Below, piece by piece: positions 35,963 to 44,187 of a DNA stretch of 64,000 nucleotides. This DNA is from Planctomycetaceae bacterium (lineage in GTDB: Bacteria > Planctomycetota > Planctomycetia > Planctomycetales > Planctomycetaceae). The stretch lies in NCBI GenBank assembly GCA_021732995.1, contig JAKFWA010000053.1, positions 1-64,000 of the forward strand, in the 5' to 3' direction. A model generated the notes under the pieces. That model was not told where the DNA came from, searched no databases, and saw nothing but the letters and a program-made list of their open reading frames with translations. The position numbers and the translations under genes are program-made. Position 1 is the first letter of the stretch; each line of letters begins with the position of its first letter.

Positions 35963-36333
35963 AGTAAACTTCCGCTCAAGCAAAGAGTATGTACACACCA
36001 AAACCCGCTGAATCGGGGCTTAGTCGCTGCACTCGCAGCAGCCGCCGAACCAACGGGCTTACCGAGTCTGTTCGACAGAGCCGTAAAGTCTAGTGGAACC
36101 AACTCAGGCGTGAAGCAACTCGCAGGGTCAGGAATTTCCCTCAACCGTCACGAGCGTTACTGCCTGCCGTTGTCGGCACAGTCGTCGCGACCCACAGCGT
36201 GCGACACCATTGGCCCAAGTCCGCCACAAAAAGCCTGCGGGCTTTACGTCAGTCATGAAAGCCAGCCTAGAGTTCGAATGATTGTGCTTGCGCCCGACGG
36301 GGGCTCTTTGTGCCGGGTGAGGAGAGTTCAGCT
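35963..36333. other. divergent spacer upstream of purA and the HDOD-GGDEF gene
   Basis: 371 bases between two divergently transcribed genes, expected to hold both promoters. I see no clear -35/-10 pair, riboswitch-like structure or PurR-like palindrome. Confidence 0.35.
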
Positions 36334-38331
36334 ATGACGCCTACCAGTCCGTTGTTCACACGACTCATGAAGTCGCCCAAACTGCCTTCAGTTCCGGCAG
36401 TGGCGGTGCGCTTGCTTGAGCAGACGCGGGATCCCGACACCAATCCCAAGGACATTGCGAACACGATCAAGATGGATCCGGGTCTCGCCGTGAAGATCCT
36501 GAAGTCGGCGAACTCGTCGTACTTCAGCTTCAAATCCGAAGTGAGAACGATTGAACAAGCTTTGCCGCTGATCGGCGGGACCGCGATTACCTCGCTGGCG
36601 CTCAGCTTCTCGCTGGCTAACGAAGCGATCACCGACGAACGAGTCGCCAAGCATTACCAGCGTTACTGGCTGCAATCCATTGTGCAGGCTTCGGCGGCGG
36701 AGTGCCTGGCCAAGTGCCTCGGTTCAATGCACGGCAGCGAATTCTTCATGACCTGCCTGCTGATCGACCTCGGTCAATTGGCGCTGCTGAAAGTCCTGAG
36801 AAACGAATACTTGCCGTTCCTCGATAGTGCCGAACAATGCGGCCGGCTGCTGCATGAACTGGAAGGGGAGACCCTGAAGTTCTCGCACGTCGATGTCGGC
36901 TATCATCTGATGACTGAGTGGAAGCTGCCCGCCGCGATGGTGCAGGCGACTCAGTTCCATCACGGTTCCATTGAAGAACTGGATGCTCTGACAGACGGCG
37001 CCCCGCTGGCTCGTGCCGCGGCTATGGCGGCCACAGTCGGAGACTACTTCTGCGGTTCGCATCCTGGTCCCGCGTTGCTGCGCTTGCGCGAGCTGGGTGA
37101 ACGCTTCTTCAAACTCGATCAACGCGCCTTGTCGACGTTCCTGAATCAGGTGGATCAACGCGCCAAGGCGGTCGGTGAATTGCTTTCGACCAGCACGGCC
37201 GAACTGGCCAGCGCCGACGATCTGATGGCTCAAGCCTGCGATCAATTGGCCGAACTGTCGGTGCAGCAAGAGGCCGAACGTCGTGAATCGGCCGCTCGTC
37301 AGCATCAGATGGAGAGCGAGAAGCAGAAGCTCGAAACGCAGAACGAACAACTCAAGCAGCAGGTGCTGCGAGATCCTCTGACCGGCGTCTACAACCGTCG
37401 CTTCTTTGATGAAGTACTGACGAACGACATTCGACGTTCCTGCCGCGAAAAGGAAGCGCTGGCGGTGTTGTTCATCGATGCCGATCACTTCAAGAAGATC
37501 AACGACAACTACGGCCACAAGTTCGGCGATCAGGTCCTGATGAAGATTGCGTCCACGCTGCAGGACAACGTGCGTGGCAGCGACACGGTGGCTCGTTACG
37601 GCGGCGAGGAGTTTGTGATTCTCACCGGCCATGTCACCGAGCAGGGCATCAAGATCTTCGCTGAACGCATTCGTGCCGCGATCGAAGCTGAGAACATGAT
37701 GTTCGGCAGCGAGCGGGTGGTGATCACGGTCAGCATTGGTGCGGCGATCGCCGTTCCAACGGAAGGAGACGAGAACTTCTTCGCTCGTCTCGTCGAGACT
37801 GCCGATGCCGCGATGTACGAGTCCAAGCGACGTGGCCGCAATCGCGCCACGATCCATTCGTTGACGAGTGATTTCGAACGCGACCTCGCTCACATGTCGG
37901 GTCAGTGCCGTCTGAGTCACTGGCTGCTCGAGCGTAAGATCATCGACTCTGCGCTGATGTACGACCTCGCGCAGAAAGCCCGGCCAGGCGCGACGCTGGT
38001 GGGAGAACTGGCTGTCGATAAACAATGGCTGACGCGTGAAGATCAGAAGCGGATTCTGGAAGTCCAGGAACAATCTGGCGAGCGGTTTGGGAGCATTGCC
38101 AATCAGCTCAAGCTGTTGACCGAACGACAGGTCGGCTGCCTGCTGGCTGAACAGGCCGAAAGCGCCGAACTGGCCATCCAGATTCTGGTCAAGCAGGGGG
38201 CTGTCGAAGCTGCAGAAGGCGAGACGCTGCTGGACTGTTTCCTCGCCGAACGCACCGAGTTCGTGGCCGCGTCCCTGAAACGCGGCTCGGAAGCCGTGCC
38301 GGCTGCTCATGAATCAATCGGCACTGTTTAA
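36334..38331 (+). CDS. HDOD-GGDEF regulator (putative diguanylate cyclase)
   Basis: 665 residues from the ATG at 36334 (AGGAG 9 bases upstream). Residues 1-270: HDOD domain (KLPSVPAVAVRLLEQTRDP, MDPGLAVKILKSANSSYFS, QFHHGSIEE). Residues about 320-350: coiled-coil linker. Residues 350-520: GGDEF domain with active-site GGEEF at 423-427 and the allosteric inhibition site RGSD at 414-417, five residues upstream, so it probably makes c-di-GMP under product control. The last about 110 residues hold two similar blocks (LTREDQKRILEVQEQSGERFGS and LTERQVGCLLAEQ), a bacterial-regulator tail of unknown role. A PilZ protein, a possible c-di-GMP receptor, is at 57665-58018. Confidence 0.92.
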   Translation: MTPTSPLFTRLMKSPKLPSVPAVAVRLLEQTRDPDTNPKDIANTIKMDPGLAVKILKSANSSYFSFKSEVRTIEQALPLIGGTAITSLALSFSLANEAITDERVAKHYQRYWLQSIVQASAAECLAKCLGSMHGSEFFMTCLLIDLGQLALLKVLRNEYLPFLDSAEQCGRLLHELEGETLKFSHVDVGYHLMTEWKLPAAMVQATQFHHGSIEELDALTDGAPLARAAAMAATVGDYFCGSHPGPALLRLRELGERFFKLDQRALSTFLNQVDQRAKAVGELLSTSTAELASADDLMAQACDQLAELSVQQEAERRESAARQHQMESEKQKLETQNEQLKQQVLRDPLTGVYNRRFFDEVLTNDIRRSCREKEALAVLFIDADHFKKINDNYGHKFGDQVLMKIASTLQDNVRGSDTVARYGGEEFVILTGHVTEQGIKIFAERIRAAIEAENMMFGSERVVITVSIGAAIAVPTEGDENFFARLVETADAAMYESKRRGRNRATIHSLTSDFERDLAHMSGQCRLSHWLLERKIIDSALMYDLAQKARPGATLVGELAVDKQWLTREDQKRILEVQEQSGERFGSIANQLKLLTERQVGCLLAEQAESAELAIQILVKQGAVEAAEGETLLDCFLAERTEFVAASLKRGSEAVPAAHESIGTV

Positions 38332-38332
38332 C

Positions 38333-38369
38333 GAAGAAGGCTCGCGACGTTTCCGTCACGAGCCTTCTT
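38333..38369. terminator. bidirectional terminator between HDOD-GGDEF and YTV-like genes
   Basis: Stem GAAGAAGGCTCG / CGAGCCTTCTT with a 14-base loop, between two convergent genes; A-rich on one side and T-rich on the other, so it could serve both. Confidence 0.75.
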
Positions 38370-38404
38370 GAACTTTCTGCTGCACGCTTTACGCGTATCC
38401 CAAA

Positions 38405-39748
38405 CTAGTAAGCCCAACTGGGTCGGGCGGCCAGCATCGGGGGAATGGCGGAAGCCGTGCGGCTGAAGCGGCAGTCATTGCAGCCCACTCGCCACTCGCC
38501 GATGACAGGAGCGCGGTAGCCCCAGGACTTGAGAGCACAACCTGAGTCGCAGGACGAACGGCAAGGTGCAATCACTTTGCAGCACGATGTGACTGGAGCA
38601 CAGGCTGGCGCGCAGACCGGAGCTGGCGGGCAGGGGTTGTAGACGGGAACCTTCTGCATCACCTTCTTCTCGACCATGTGACACACAGGCACCGAGACTT
38701 CACGCTCAACGCACACTGGCGTGCAGACGGTTTCCTGAATGACCTTCTCGCGTGGCACGCAGACCATCTTGCAGACGGTGACTTCAACGTTCCGCGTGAT
38801 CGGCACGCAGGTCACGACGTCGAACTTGCGAACGCGTTCTTCCTTCTTCCAGTCGCAGACCTTACGCATGCAACTGCGTTCTTCTGGCTTCCACACGCAC
38901 TCTTCGTACTCGTAAGGCACTTCGCGGCAGACCAGCGAGCAGGTCTTGACCTTGCGAACCTGAACTTCAGGCTTGCAGACGGTGAAGTGCACTTCGCGCT
39001 CTTCTTCGAAGGGCTTGCACTCGTTGACCATGTAAGGCACTTCACGCTCGACGATCTTCGGCACCCACACCTTTTGAGTGCAGGCGACTGGCTGGCATGC
39101 CGGCTGGCAGGGAGCACAACTGCCACACGGGGCAACAGCTACCTGGCAGGGAGCGGGTTGAACCGGTCGGTCTTCCCAGTGGCCCTGATCTTCACACACC
39201 TTGCGGCTCAGTTGGACGGGAACCGAACGCCAGACGGTGACCTTCTCCTTGCGGACCTCGTTGTGAGGCACATGGATCGTGTACTGCTGGTCGACTTCGT
39301 TCCAGACCTGTTCGGTCACGGTACGCTTGCCCTGACGCTTCTCGCGATAAGGCACCTGCACGACAAACTTCTGCTCGACTTCACGCCAGACCGGTACGTC
39401 GACCCAGCACTTCTCTTCAGTCGGAGTCACCTTGCGTTCGTAGCTCACGACTTCACGCATCTGCTTCTCTTCCTGGCGAACGTACTCGTTCACCATCACT
39501 TTGCGCTCGACAACCTGACGGCTGATCTCGGTCACGTTGACCTTGCGCTTTTCCGTGGTCCACTGCGGGACCATGATCGTCCGTTCGACTTCTTTCCATT
39601 CGCAGACTGGAGCCGGAGCCGGCTGACAGGGAGCTGGCCCGCAAACCGGGGCCGGCGCACACGTCGGTCCGCACGAGTTGCAATGATCCGCGCGACCTAC
39701 GCCTGCCAGTGAGGCGAGGACGGCCGCTACCAACGCGATGTGCTTCAT
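38405..39748 (-). CDS. cysteine-rich YTV-like planctomycete surface protein
   Basis: 447 residues from the ATG at 39748 (AAGGA upstream; an adjacent ATG at 39751 is possible). Signal peptide MKHIALVAAVLASLAGVGRADHC. The rest is repeats of a short valine/glutamate-rich unit, for example KVMVNEYVRQEEKQMREVVSYE, VWREVEQKFVVQVPYREKRQG and VWNEVDQQYTIHVPHNEVRKE, the pattern of YTV repeats described in Rhodopirellula. I count 37 Cys, many in CxxC or CxPxC spacing, so the protein is likely disulfide cross-linked in the cell envelope. It is much shorter than the giant YTV proteins. Confidence 0.8.
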   Translation of the reverse strand: MKHIALVAAVLASLAGVGRADHCNSCGPTCAPAPVCGPAPCQPAPAPVCEWKEVERTIMVPQWTTEKRKVNVTEISRQVVERKVMVNEYVRQEEKQMREVVSYERKVTPTEEKCWVDVPVWREVEQKFVVQVPYREKRQGKRTVTEQVWNEVDQQYTIHVPHNEVRKEKVTVWRSVPVQLSRKVCEDQGHWEDRPVQPAPCQVAVAPCGSCAPCQPACQPVACTQKVWVPKIVEREVPYMVNECKPFEEEREVHFTVCKPEVQVRKVKTCSLVCREVPYEYEECVWKPEERSCMRKVCDWKKEERVRKFDVVTCVPITRNVEVTVCKMVCVPREKVIQETVCTPVCVEREVSVPVCHMVEKKVMQKVPVYNPCPPAPVCAPACAPVTSCCKVIAPCRSSCDSGCALKSWGYRAPVIGEWRVGCNDCRFSRTASAIPPMLAARPSWAY

Positions 39749-40344
39749 CATTGTCCTTTCAGAAGCCACGAGCTGGGACAAACTGGGATAGGGACGTCCT
39801 CAAACCAGAGGCCCGTCCTGTTGTTAAGTGTGGAATGCCCCGAGCTGGCTCGCGCGCCCTTGGAGGCGTCTGGAGCAACCGTTCTCAGGCGAAAGATGTC
39901 TGCTCTAACGCTACCAAGGCAGCACTCGCGGCTTTCCAGATGATTGGCGGTGTCCCGACCGCGCCACTCATCTTGCCTTGATTGTGCATTTTGTCAGTGC
40001 AGGTGAGAAGCGGCTGAATGGTCAAACTGCGATGAATTTGTCGATTGTGCCGATTTGGGCGTGTGCGTTTGACCGGGTTCGGATTGATTCCGACGAGGCT
40101 TGAGTGGCGGGAGAGACCCGTGGGCGGCGACGGACAATCGCACGAATGGCAACCAGCGGATCGAGCGCCATTACCTCTTGTGTCTCGCATCAGCAGAGGG
40201 GCGGCGGCGCGTCTTCTCTGGCGGGATCGAGTCTATAAACGACCAAAGGGCGAAGCCTCTGGTGAGCAGGTTGCTCAGCAGAAACTTCGCCCTTACGGCA
40301 AGAGTGCGACCGGGGGACGTGTGTCCGAGCGAGTCGCGACTATG
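39749..40344. other. 596-base intergenic region with a hairpin near rpmB
   Basis: Upstream of the YTV-like gene and downstream of rpmB. I see no gene. At about 40246-40293 AAGGGCGAAG...CTTCGCCCTT, with TGAGCA...TGCTCA inside, forms a long hairpin that probably terminates the rpmB transcript on the minus strand. Confidence 0.5.
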
Positions 40345-40623
40345 CTAGTTCGTAGCGGCGGCAGCCACAGCGGCATCGCTGAAGGCGGCGCGCTTGACCG
40401 GCTTGGTGATCTTGTTGGAACGGATGCACTTGGTGCAGACGCGAACACGTTTCGCGCCTTCATCCGTTTGTGCATGGACGTACTGCAAGTTCGGGTAGAA
40501 GTGACGCTTGGTCTTACCCGTTGTCTTGCGACCGTTACCGCCGAGGTACTTCGGCTTACCACGCTGTTCCAGCTTGTTGCCGCGACCGGCTTTCTTTCCA
40601 CAGACCTGACAAATGCGGCTCAT
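40345..40623 (-). CDS. rpmB: 50S ribosomal protein L28
   Basis: 92 residues from the ATG at 40623. N-terminus MSRICQVCGKKAGRGNKLEQ and central RGKPKYLGGNGRKTTGKTKRHFYPNLQ fit L28, with a second Cys pair CTKC giving a CxxC...CxxC zinc-ribbon variant. The C-terminus is extended by an Ala-rich tail (SDAAVAAAATN). Expected to be co-regulated with the upstream CheY gene only by proximity. Confidence 0.95.
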   Translation of the reverse strand: MSRICQVCGKKAGRGNKLEQRGKPKYLGGNGRKTTGKTKRHFYPNLQYVHAQTDEGAKRVRVCTKCIRSNKITKPVKRAAFSDAAVAAAATN

Positions 40624-40766
40624 TTTCCGCCCCTGACTCAATACGAAGGATACTCTGCAAAACCCCACATTCATAGGGATTTCGCCCCGCGGGCGGCCTA
40701 TTGCAAACCCGGAAAGGGGCGGAGAGCATAGCAGATGAGACCGGAGCGCCAAGTTCGGGCCACCGC

Positions 40767-41138
40767 CTACACGCCGGACGGCACCCACTTCTCGATCTTT
40801 ACGTTCAACGCCTCGGTGGTAAACGGCTTCACCAGGTAGTCCGAGACGCCGGCTTCAATCGCCGTAACGACTCGCGTGCGTTCGGCTTCCGTGGTCACCA
40901 TGATCACTGGGATCTGCGTATTGACGGACCGAATTTTCTTCAGAAACGTCAGTCCGTCCATAACCGGCATGTTCCAGTCGGTCATGATGAGATCGAACGG
41001 TTCGGAGCTGAACTTGTCGAACGCGACCTGGCCGTTTTCGGCTTCAATGACGTTCTCGGCCACGATTCCCAACTTGGCCAGGCAACGCTTTTGAATAGCA
41101 CGCATGGTCCCTGAGTCGTCTACCAGCAAGATTCTCAT
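40767..41138 (-). CDS. cheY: stand-alone CheY-like response regulator
   Basis: 123 residues forming one receiver domain. Acidic pocket Asp7-Asp8 (LLVDDSG), phosphoacceptor Asp54 in MTDWNMPVMDG, conserved Thr82/83 and Lys104 in YLVKPF. No output domain, as in chemotaxis CheY. It follows a CheX-like gene by 155 bases, matching a CheY plus phosphatase pair; the histidine kinase is elsewhere. Confidence 0.92.
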   Translation of the reverse strand: MRILLVDDSGTMRAIQKRCLAKLGIVAENVIEAENGQVAFDKFSSEPFDLIMTDWNMPVMDGLTFLKKIRSVNTQIPVIMVTTEAERTRVVTAIEAGVSDYLVKPFTTEALNVKIEKWVPSGV

Positions 41139-41293
41139 AGCTCGCCGAACCCCTCTAAAAGCAAAGCCTCTGAACGCAAATCACAGGTGGCAGCAGGCCG
41201 GTCGGAAGCGCTACGGGACGAGAACTCCCCGCTTCCAGCGCGGAAAATCAGTCAGTGTTCGATGTTAAGTGGCTGTGGTGACAGCAGTTGCCG

Positions 41294-41797
41294 TCAGCAG
41301 ACGGCAGCCTTCCTGCTGACGCTGGCGAGATCGCCGCCCAGGCGTGTGTCAAAGCCGACGTCGATGGCCATCTCGCCCCACGGCGTCTGAAAACCGACCG
41401 AGATTGGTGTCACGTCGCCGGGGAAGTAGATCTGCTGATTCTTCCCGACGACGACATTCGGCAGACCGAGCGACAGATTCAAATCGGGCATCTGAGCCTT
41501 CGCGCCACCAGCGATCATGTTGCTGAGTTCGCCGACTGCGTCCACGACTTCGGCGTTGACCTCGTTGTAGCTGACCAGCAGTAGTCGTTCTGCGCATTTG
41601 AACGCGACTGGCCGCGACAAGCTGAATACCAGGCTTCCCACGTGCTTTCCGGACAGGCCAATGATGGCGGAGACTTCGTGGGTGGGCTCGTTCTTGTTCT
41701 TCAAAGCCAGCGACTTGCGAGTGACCGGGCAGTCGAGCATCGTATTAAAGACATTGGCAGTTGACTCAATGAAGTGATTGATAAACGAAACGTCCAT
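41294..41797 (-). CDS. cheX: CheX-like CheY-P phosphatase
   Basis: 167 residues with the CheC/CheX/FliY phosphatase signature ExxN at Glu90-Asn93 (VGELSNMIAGGAKAQM), preceded by the dimer-forming strand. CheX removes phosphate from CheY-P. The neighbouring CheY gene on the same strand supports this. The C-terminus ends KAAVC. No flagellar or MCP genes are in the window. Confidence 0.88.
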   Translation of the reverse strand: MDVSFINHFIESTANVFNTMLDCPVTRKSLALKNKNEPTHEVSAIIGLSGKHVGSLVFSLSRPVAFKCAERLLLVSYNEVNAEVVDAVGELSNMIAGGAKAQMPDLNLSLGLPNVVVGKNQQIYFPGDVTPISVGFQTPWGEMAIDVGFDTRLGGDLASVSRKAAVC

Positions 41798-42130
41798 TGA
41801 CCGCGTCTCCGCCGAAACTGCCCGACTTGATGACTAAGTAGCCCGACCCTAGCTTCCAGGAAGCCACGGGCGTCACCAGAAACTAGCATGGAAACGGATT
41901 GCGGCACTCCGCCAGCGGGTGGAATCCCTCTGGGGTTTTCAGATGCCGAGTTTTACCTCAGACCCCGCGTCGGAAACCCCGGAGGGGAGATGCCGCGGGA
42001 TTCAGGTTCCTCACCGCTCCACCGGTAGAAACTTTGCGGAACGATGCCTAACATGCCGTCCGCATTGATCTCGAGACCAGTCGTCCGGTCCGGGTCGAAC
42101 CACCTCGTACTCGCGAAGCCTTGTCCAGCC
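41798..42130. other. spacer upstream of cheX and the SPLELAR protein
   Basis: 333 bases between divergent genes. I see no RNA gene or strong palindrome here. Confidence 0.3.
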
Positions 42131-42781
42131 ATGTCGATCGCTCGTGCTGAAAAGCTGAAGGTAGATCTCACCGACAAGTGGGTTATTGTTGACGCGAACA
42201 TTCCCGAACTGCGCCGCTTTGTGGGCCTGTCCGGCAAAGTGAAGACCGTCAATATGAACTGTCGCGCTCTGGTAGAGTTCGACGGTCCGGCAGACATCGG
42301 TTGGTACGATATCGACACCACCTTCCTGCGAGTCGTCGACGCTCCGCTGCCGAAGGCTGCTCCGGCTGAGAAAGCCGAGAAACCCGCCGCTGAAAAGCCG
42401 GCCGCGACTAAACCCGCTGCCGGCAAGAGCCCGCTGGAGATGGCTCGCGCTCAGGGTGCCCAGAAGCCGGGTGGAGGCGGACCATCGCCACTGGAACTGG
42501 CACGTGCTCAGGCTGCGAAGAAGGAAGGCGGAGAACCCGCCGCCGCTCCGGCCAAGAAGCTGTCGCCGCTGGAACTGGCTCGCCAGCAGGGTGCTGTGAA
42601 AGCCGGTGGTGGCGCGCCTGCCGCCGCTGCACCAGCGGAAGCTCCCGCAGCCGCACCTGCCTCGGCAGAATCAGCTCCCGCTCCCGCCGCTGAGAAGAAG
42701 GCTCCGCCAGTCGGCGCGGACGGCAAAAAGCTTTCTCCGCTGGAACTCGCCCGCATGCAAGGCGCCGTGAAGCCCAAGTAG
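42131..42781 (+). CDS. SH3-like N-terminal domain with four SPLELARxQGA motifs
   Basis: 216 residues from the ATG at 42131; no strong ribosome binding site marks it, but upstream residues look non-coding. The first about 70 residues are a compact beta domain (KWVIVDANIPELRRFVGLSG and RALVEFDGPADIGWYDID). The rest is an Ala/Pro/Lys linker with four copies of an 11-residue motif at residues about 100, 119, 145 and 202: SPLEMARAQGA, SPLELARAQAA, SPLELARQQGA, SPLELARMQGA. The last copy is at the very C-terminus. Short helical motifs on a flexible tail often act as docking or packaging signals. I do not know the family. Confidence 0.75.
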   Translation: MSIARAEKLKVDLTDKWVIVDANIPELRRFVGLSGKVKTVNMNCRALVEFDGPADIGWYDIDTTFLRVVDAPLPKAAPAEKAEKPAAEKPAATKPAAGKSPLEMARAQGAQKPGGGGPSPLELARAQAAKKEGGEPAAAPAKKLSPLELARQQGAVKAGGGAPAAAAPAEAPAAAPASAESAPAPAAEKKAPPVGADGKKLSPLELARMQGAVKPK

Positions 42782-43079
42782 TCGTCAACGATTAACCATC
42801 GACCTGACTGCTGGAACGCTCTCGATTCGTGGTGCCATGCCTGGATGTGGTGCGAACAGTCCGTGCGTTTGCAATCAAGCGGTTGCTCGCAGGTCGTCAG
42901 CACTGCGTCAGTCGTCCAGAAATCGGGCCAACGCGAGCTCGATTCCATTTGATCTCGAACGGACACCGAGGCGTTAGCGTGGCCTGTTGTTCGGGCCGGA
43001 CTTCTGACAATTGCGCGCAAATGATTACAGTGCGACTGCTCGTGGGCTCCTTTTCCCTGTTACGGCAGACCGTTGAGAT

Positions 43080-43871
43080 ATGGAAAACGTCATTGCGCTG
43101 ATCGCCCTGACCGCGATGGAAATCGTGCTGGGCATCGACAACATCATCTTCATCGCGATCCTTACGGACCGGCTGGCACCCGAGGAACGCAGTCTGGGAC
43201 GCAAGCTGGGACTTGCGCTGGCGCTCGTGACGCGCATCATGCTGTTGTTCAGCCTGTCGTGGATTCTGGGCCTGAAAGCAGACATCTTCCAATGGACGGA
43301 CATCGGTCTGCCAGAATCGATCTTCGTGCCGGAGACCGGCTGGTTCGAACATCCCGAAGAGGCTCGCGGCGTTTCAGTGCGAGACCTAATTCTGTTCATC
43401 GGTGGCCTGTTCCTGATCGGCAAGACCGTGCACGAGATTCATGGGCTGATGGATCACGACGCTCATCACTCGACCGAGGGCAAAAAGGCCGCCACGCTGA
43501 AAAGCGTCGTCACGCAGATTGCCATCCTGGATATTGTGTTCTCGCTGGACTCCGTGATTACGGCCGTCGGCATGGTCAAGCAGATCTGGGTTATGGTCGC
43601 CGCCGTGATCGCCGCTGTCGGTGTTATGATCTGCTTCGCGGATCGCATCAGTGGTTTCGTATCGCGCCATCCGACGTTGAAGATGTTGGCGCTCAGCTTC
43701 CTGATGCTGATCGGTGTGATGCTGGTCGCTGAAGCCGCCGGCACACACATCGAGAAAGGCTATGTCTACTTTGCGATGGCGTTTTCGCTGCTGGTTGAAA
43801 TGCTCAACCTGCGGATGAAGACCAAGCAGACGGCGGTTGCTCCCGAGAAACTCGCGACTCCCGGCGGCTAG
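43080..43871 (+). CDS. TerC family integral membrane protein
   Basis: 263 residues with at least seven transmembrane segments. The N-terminal ALTAMEIVLGIDNIIFIAIL is the family signature (first charged pair in a membrane helix), repeated in the second half as DIVFSLDSVITAVGM, an inverted duplication typical of TerC/Alx/MgtE-type metal transporters. Members are linked to manganese or other metal export and membrane protein metallation. The C-terminal residues are cytoplasmic and charged. Sited alone between repeat-rich spacers. Confidence 0.88.
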   Translation: MENVIALIALTAMEIVLGIDNIIFIAILTDRLAPEERSLGRKLGLALALVTRIMLLFSLSWILGLKADIFQWTDIGLPESIFVPETGWFEHPEEARGVSVRDLILFIGGLFLIGKTVHEIHGLMDHDAHHSTEGKKAATLKSVVTQIAILDIVFSLDSVITAVGMVKQIWVMVAAVIAAVGVMICFADRISGFVSRHPTLKMLALSFLMLIGVMLVAEAAGTHIEKGYVYFAMAFSLLVEMLNLRMKTKQTAVAPEKLATPGG

Positions 43872-44187
43872 CCCGTATTGCGTAGGGTGGGACCAGCATT
43901 CGAGGCCGTCATCTGGTGGGCCGGCGCGATCGAGCCCTGTTGTCAGCGGGGGCCAACCGTCGAGGCTAGCTTCCGTCGAATGCGCAGGCCCACCAAGGCG
44001 TCGCGATCGCTTGTACTACCCTACAACTCCCGGCGGTTAGTGCCTTGTCGCAGCAAAGATTGGCACCCAAAACTAAATCTAGGTTGTGACAGAAATCTGG
44101 CTCTGCTGAGGTCGTATCGCGGCGTTGCAGAGCCATGTTGTGGCGTTTTTGAAGTGCAGATAGAGTGCCGCGCTTATTTGCCGGGCG
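43872..44187. repeat. repeat-derived spacer with a single inverted-repeat arm
   Basis: 316 bases without a gene. Bases 44038-44069 (TTAGTGCCTTGTCGCAGCAA...) match the right arm of the 34471-34577 element. The first half (GTAGGGTGGGACCAGC...GTGGGCC...GGCCCACC) looks like another degenerate dispersed repeat. Confidence 0.5.

Noticed and set aside
36724-38310. 528-codon open frame on the minus strand
   Set aside because: It is antisense to the HDOD-GGDEF gene, whose motifs, start site and terminator are clear; the protein it would make has no motifs.
38678-39712. 344-codon open frame on the plus strand
   Set aside because: Antisense to the YTV-like gene; His/Asp/Leu-rich mirror of its codons.
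42400-42780. Repeated segments resembling a CRISPR-like or tandem DNA array
   Set aside because: Units are unequal in spacing and encode the SPLELAR motif of one protein.
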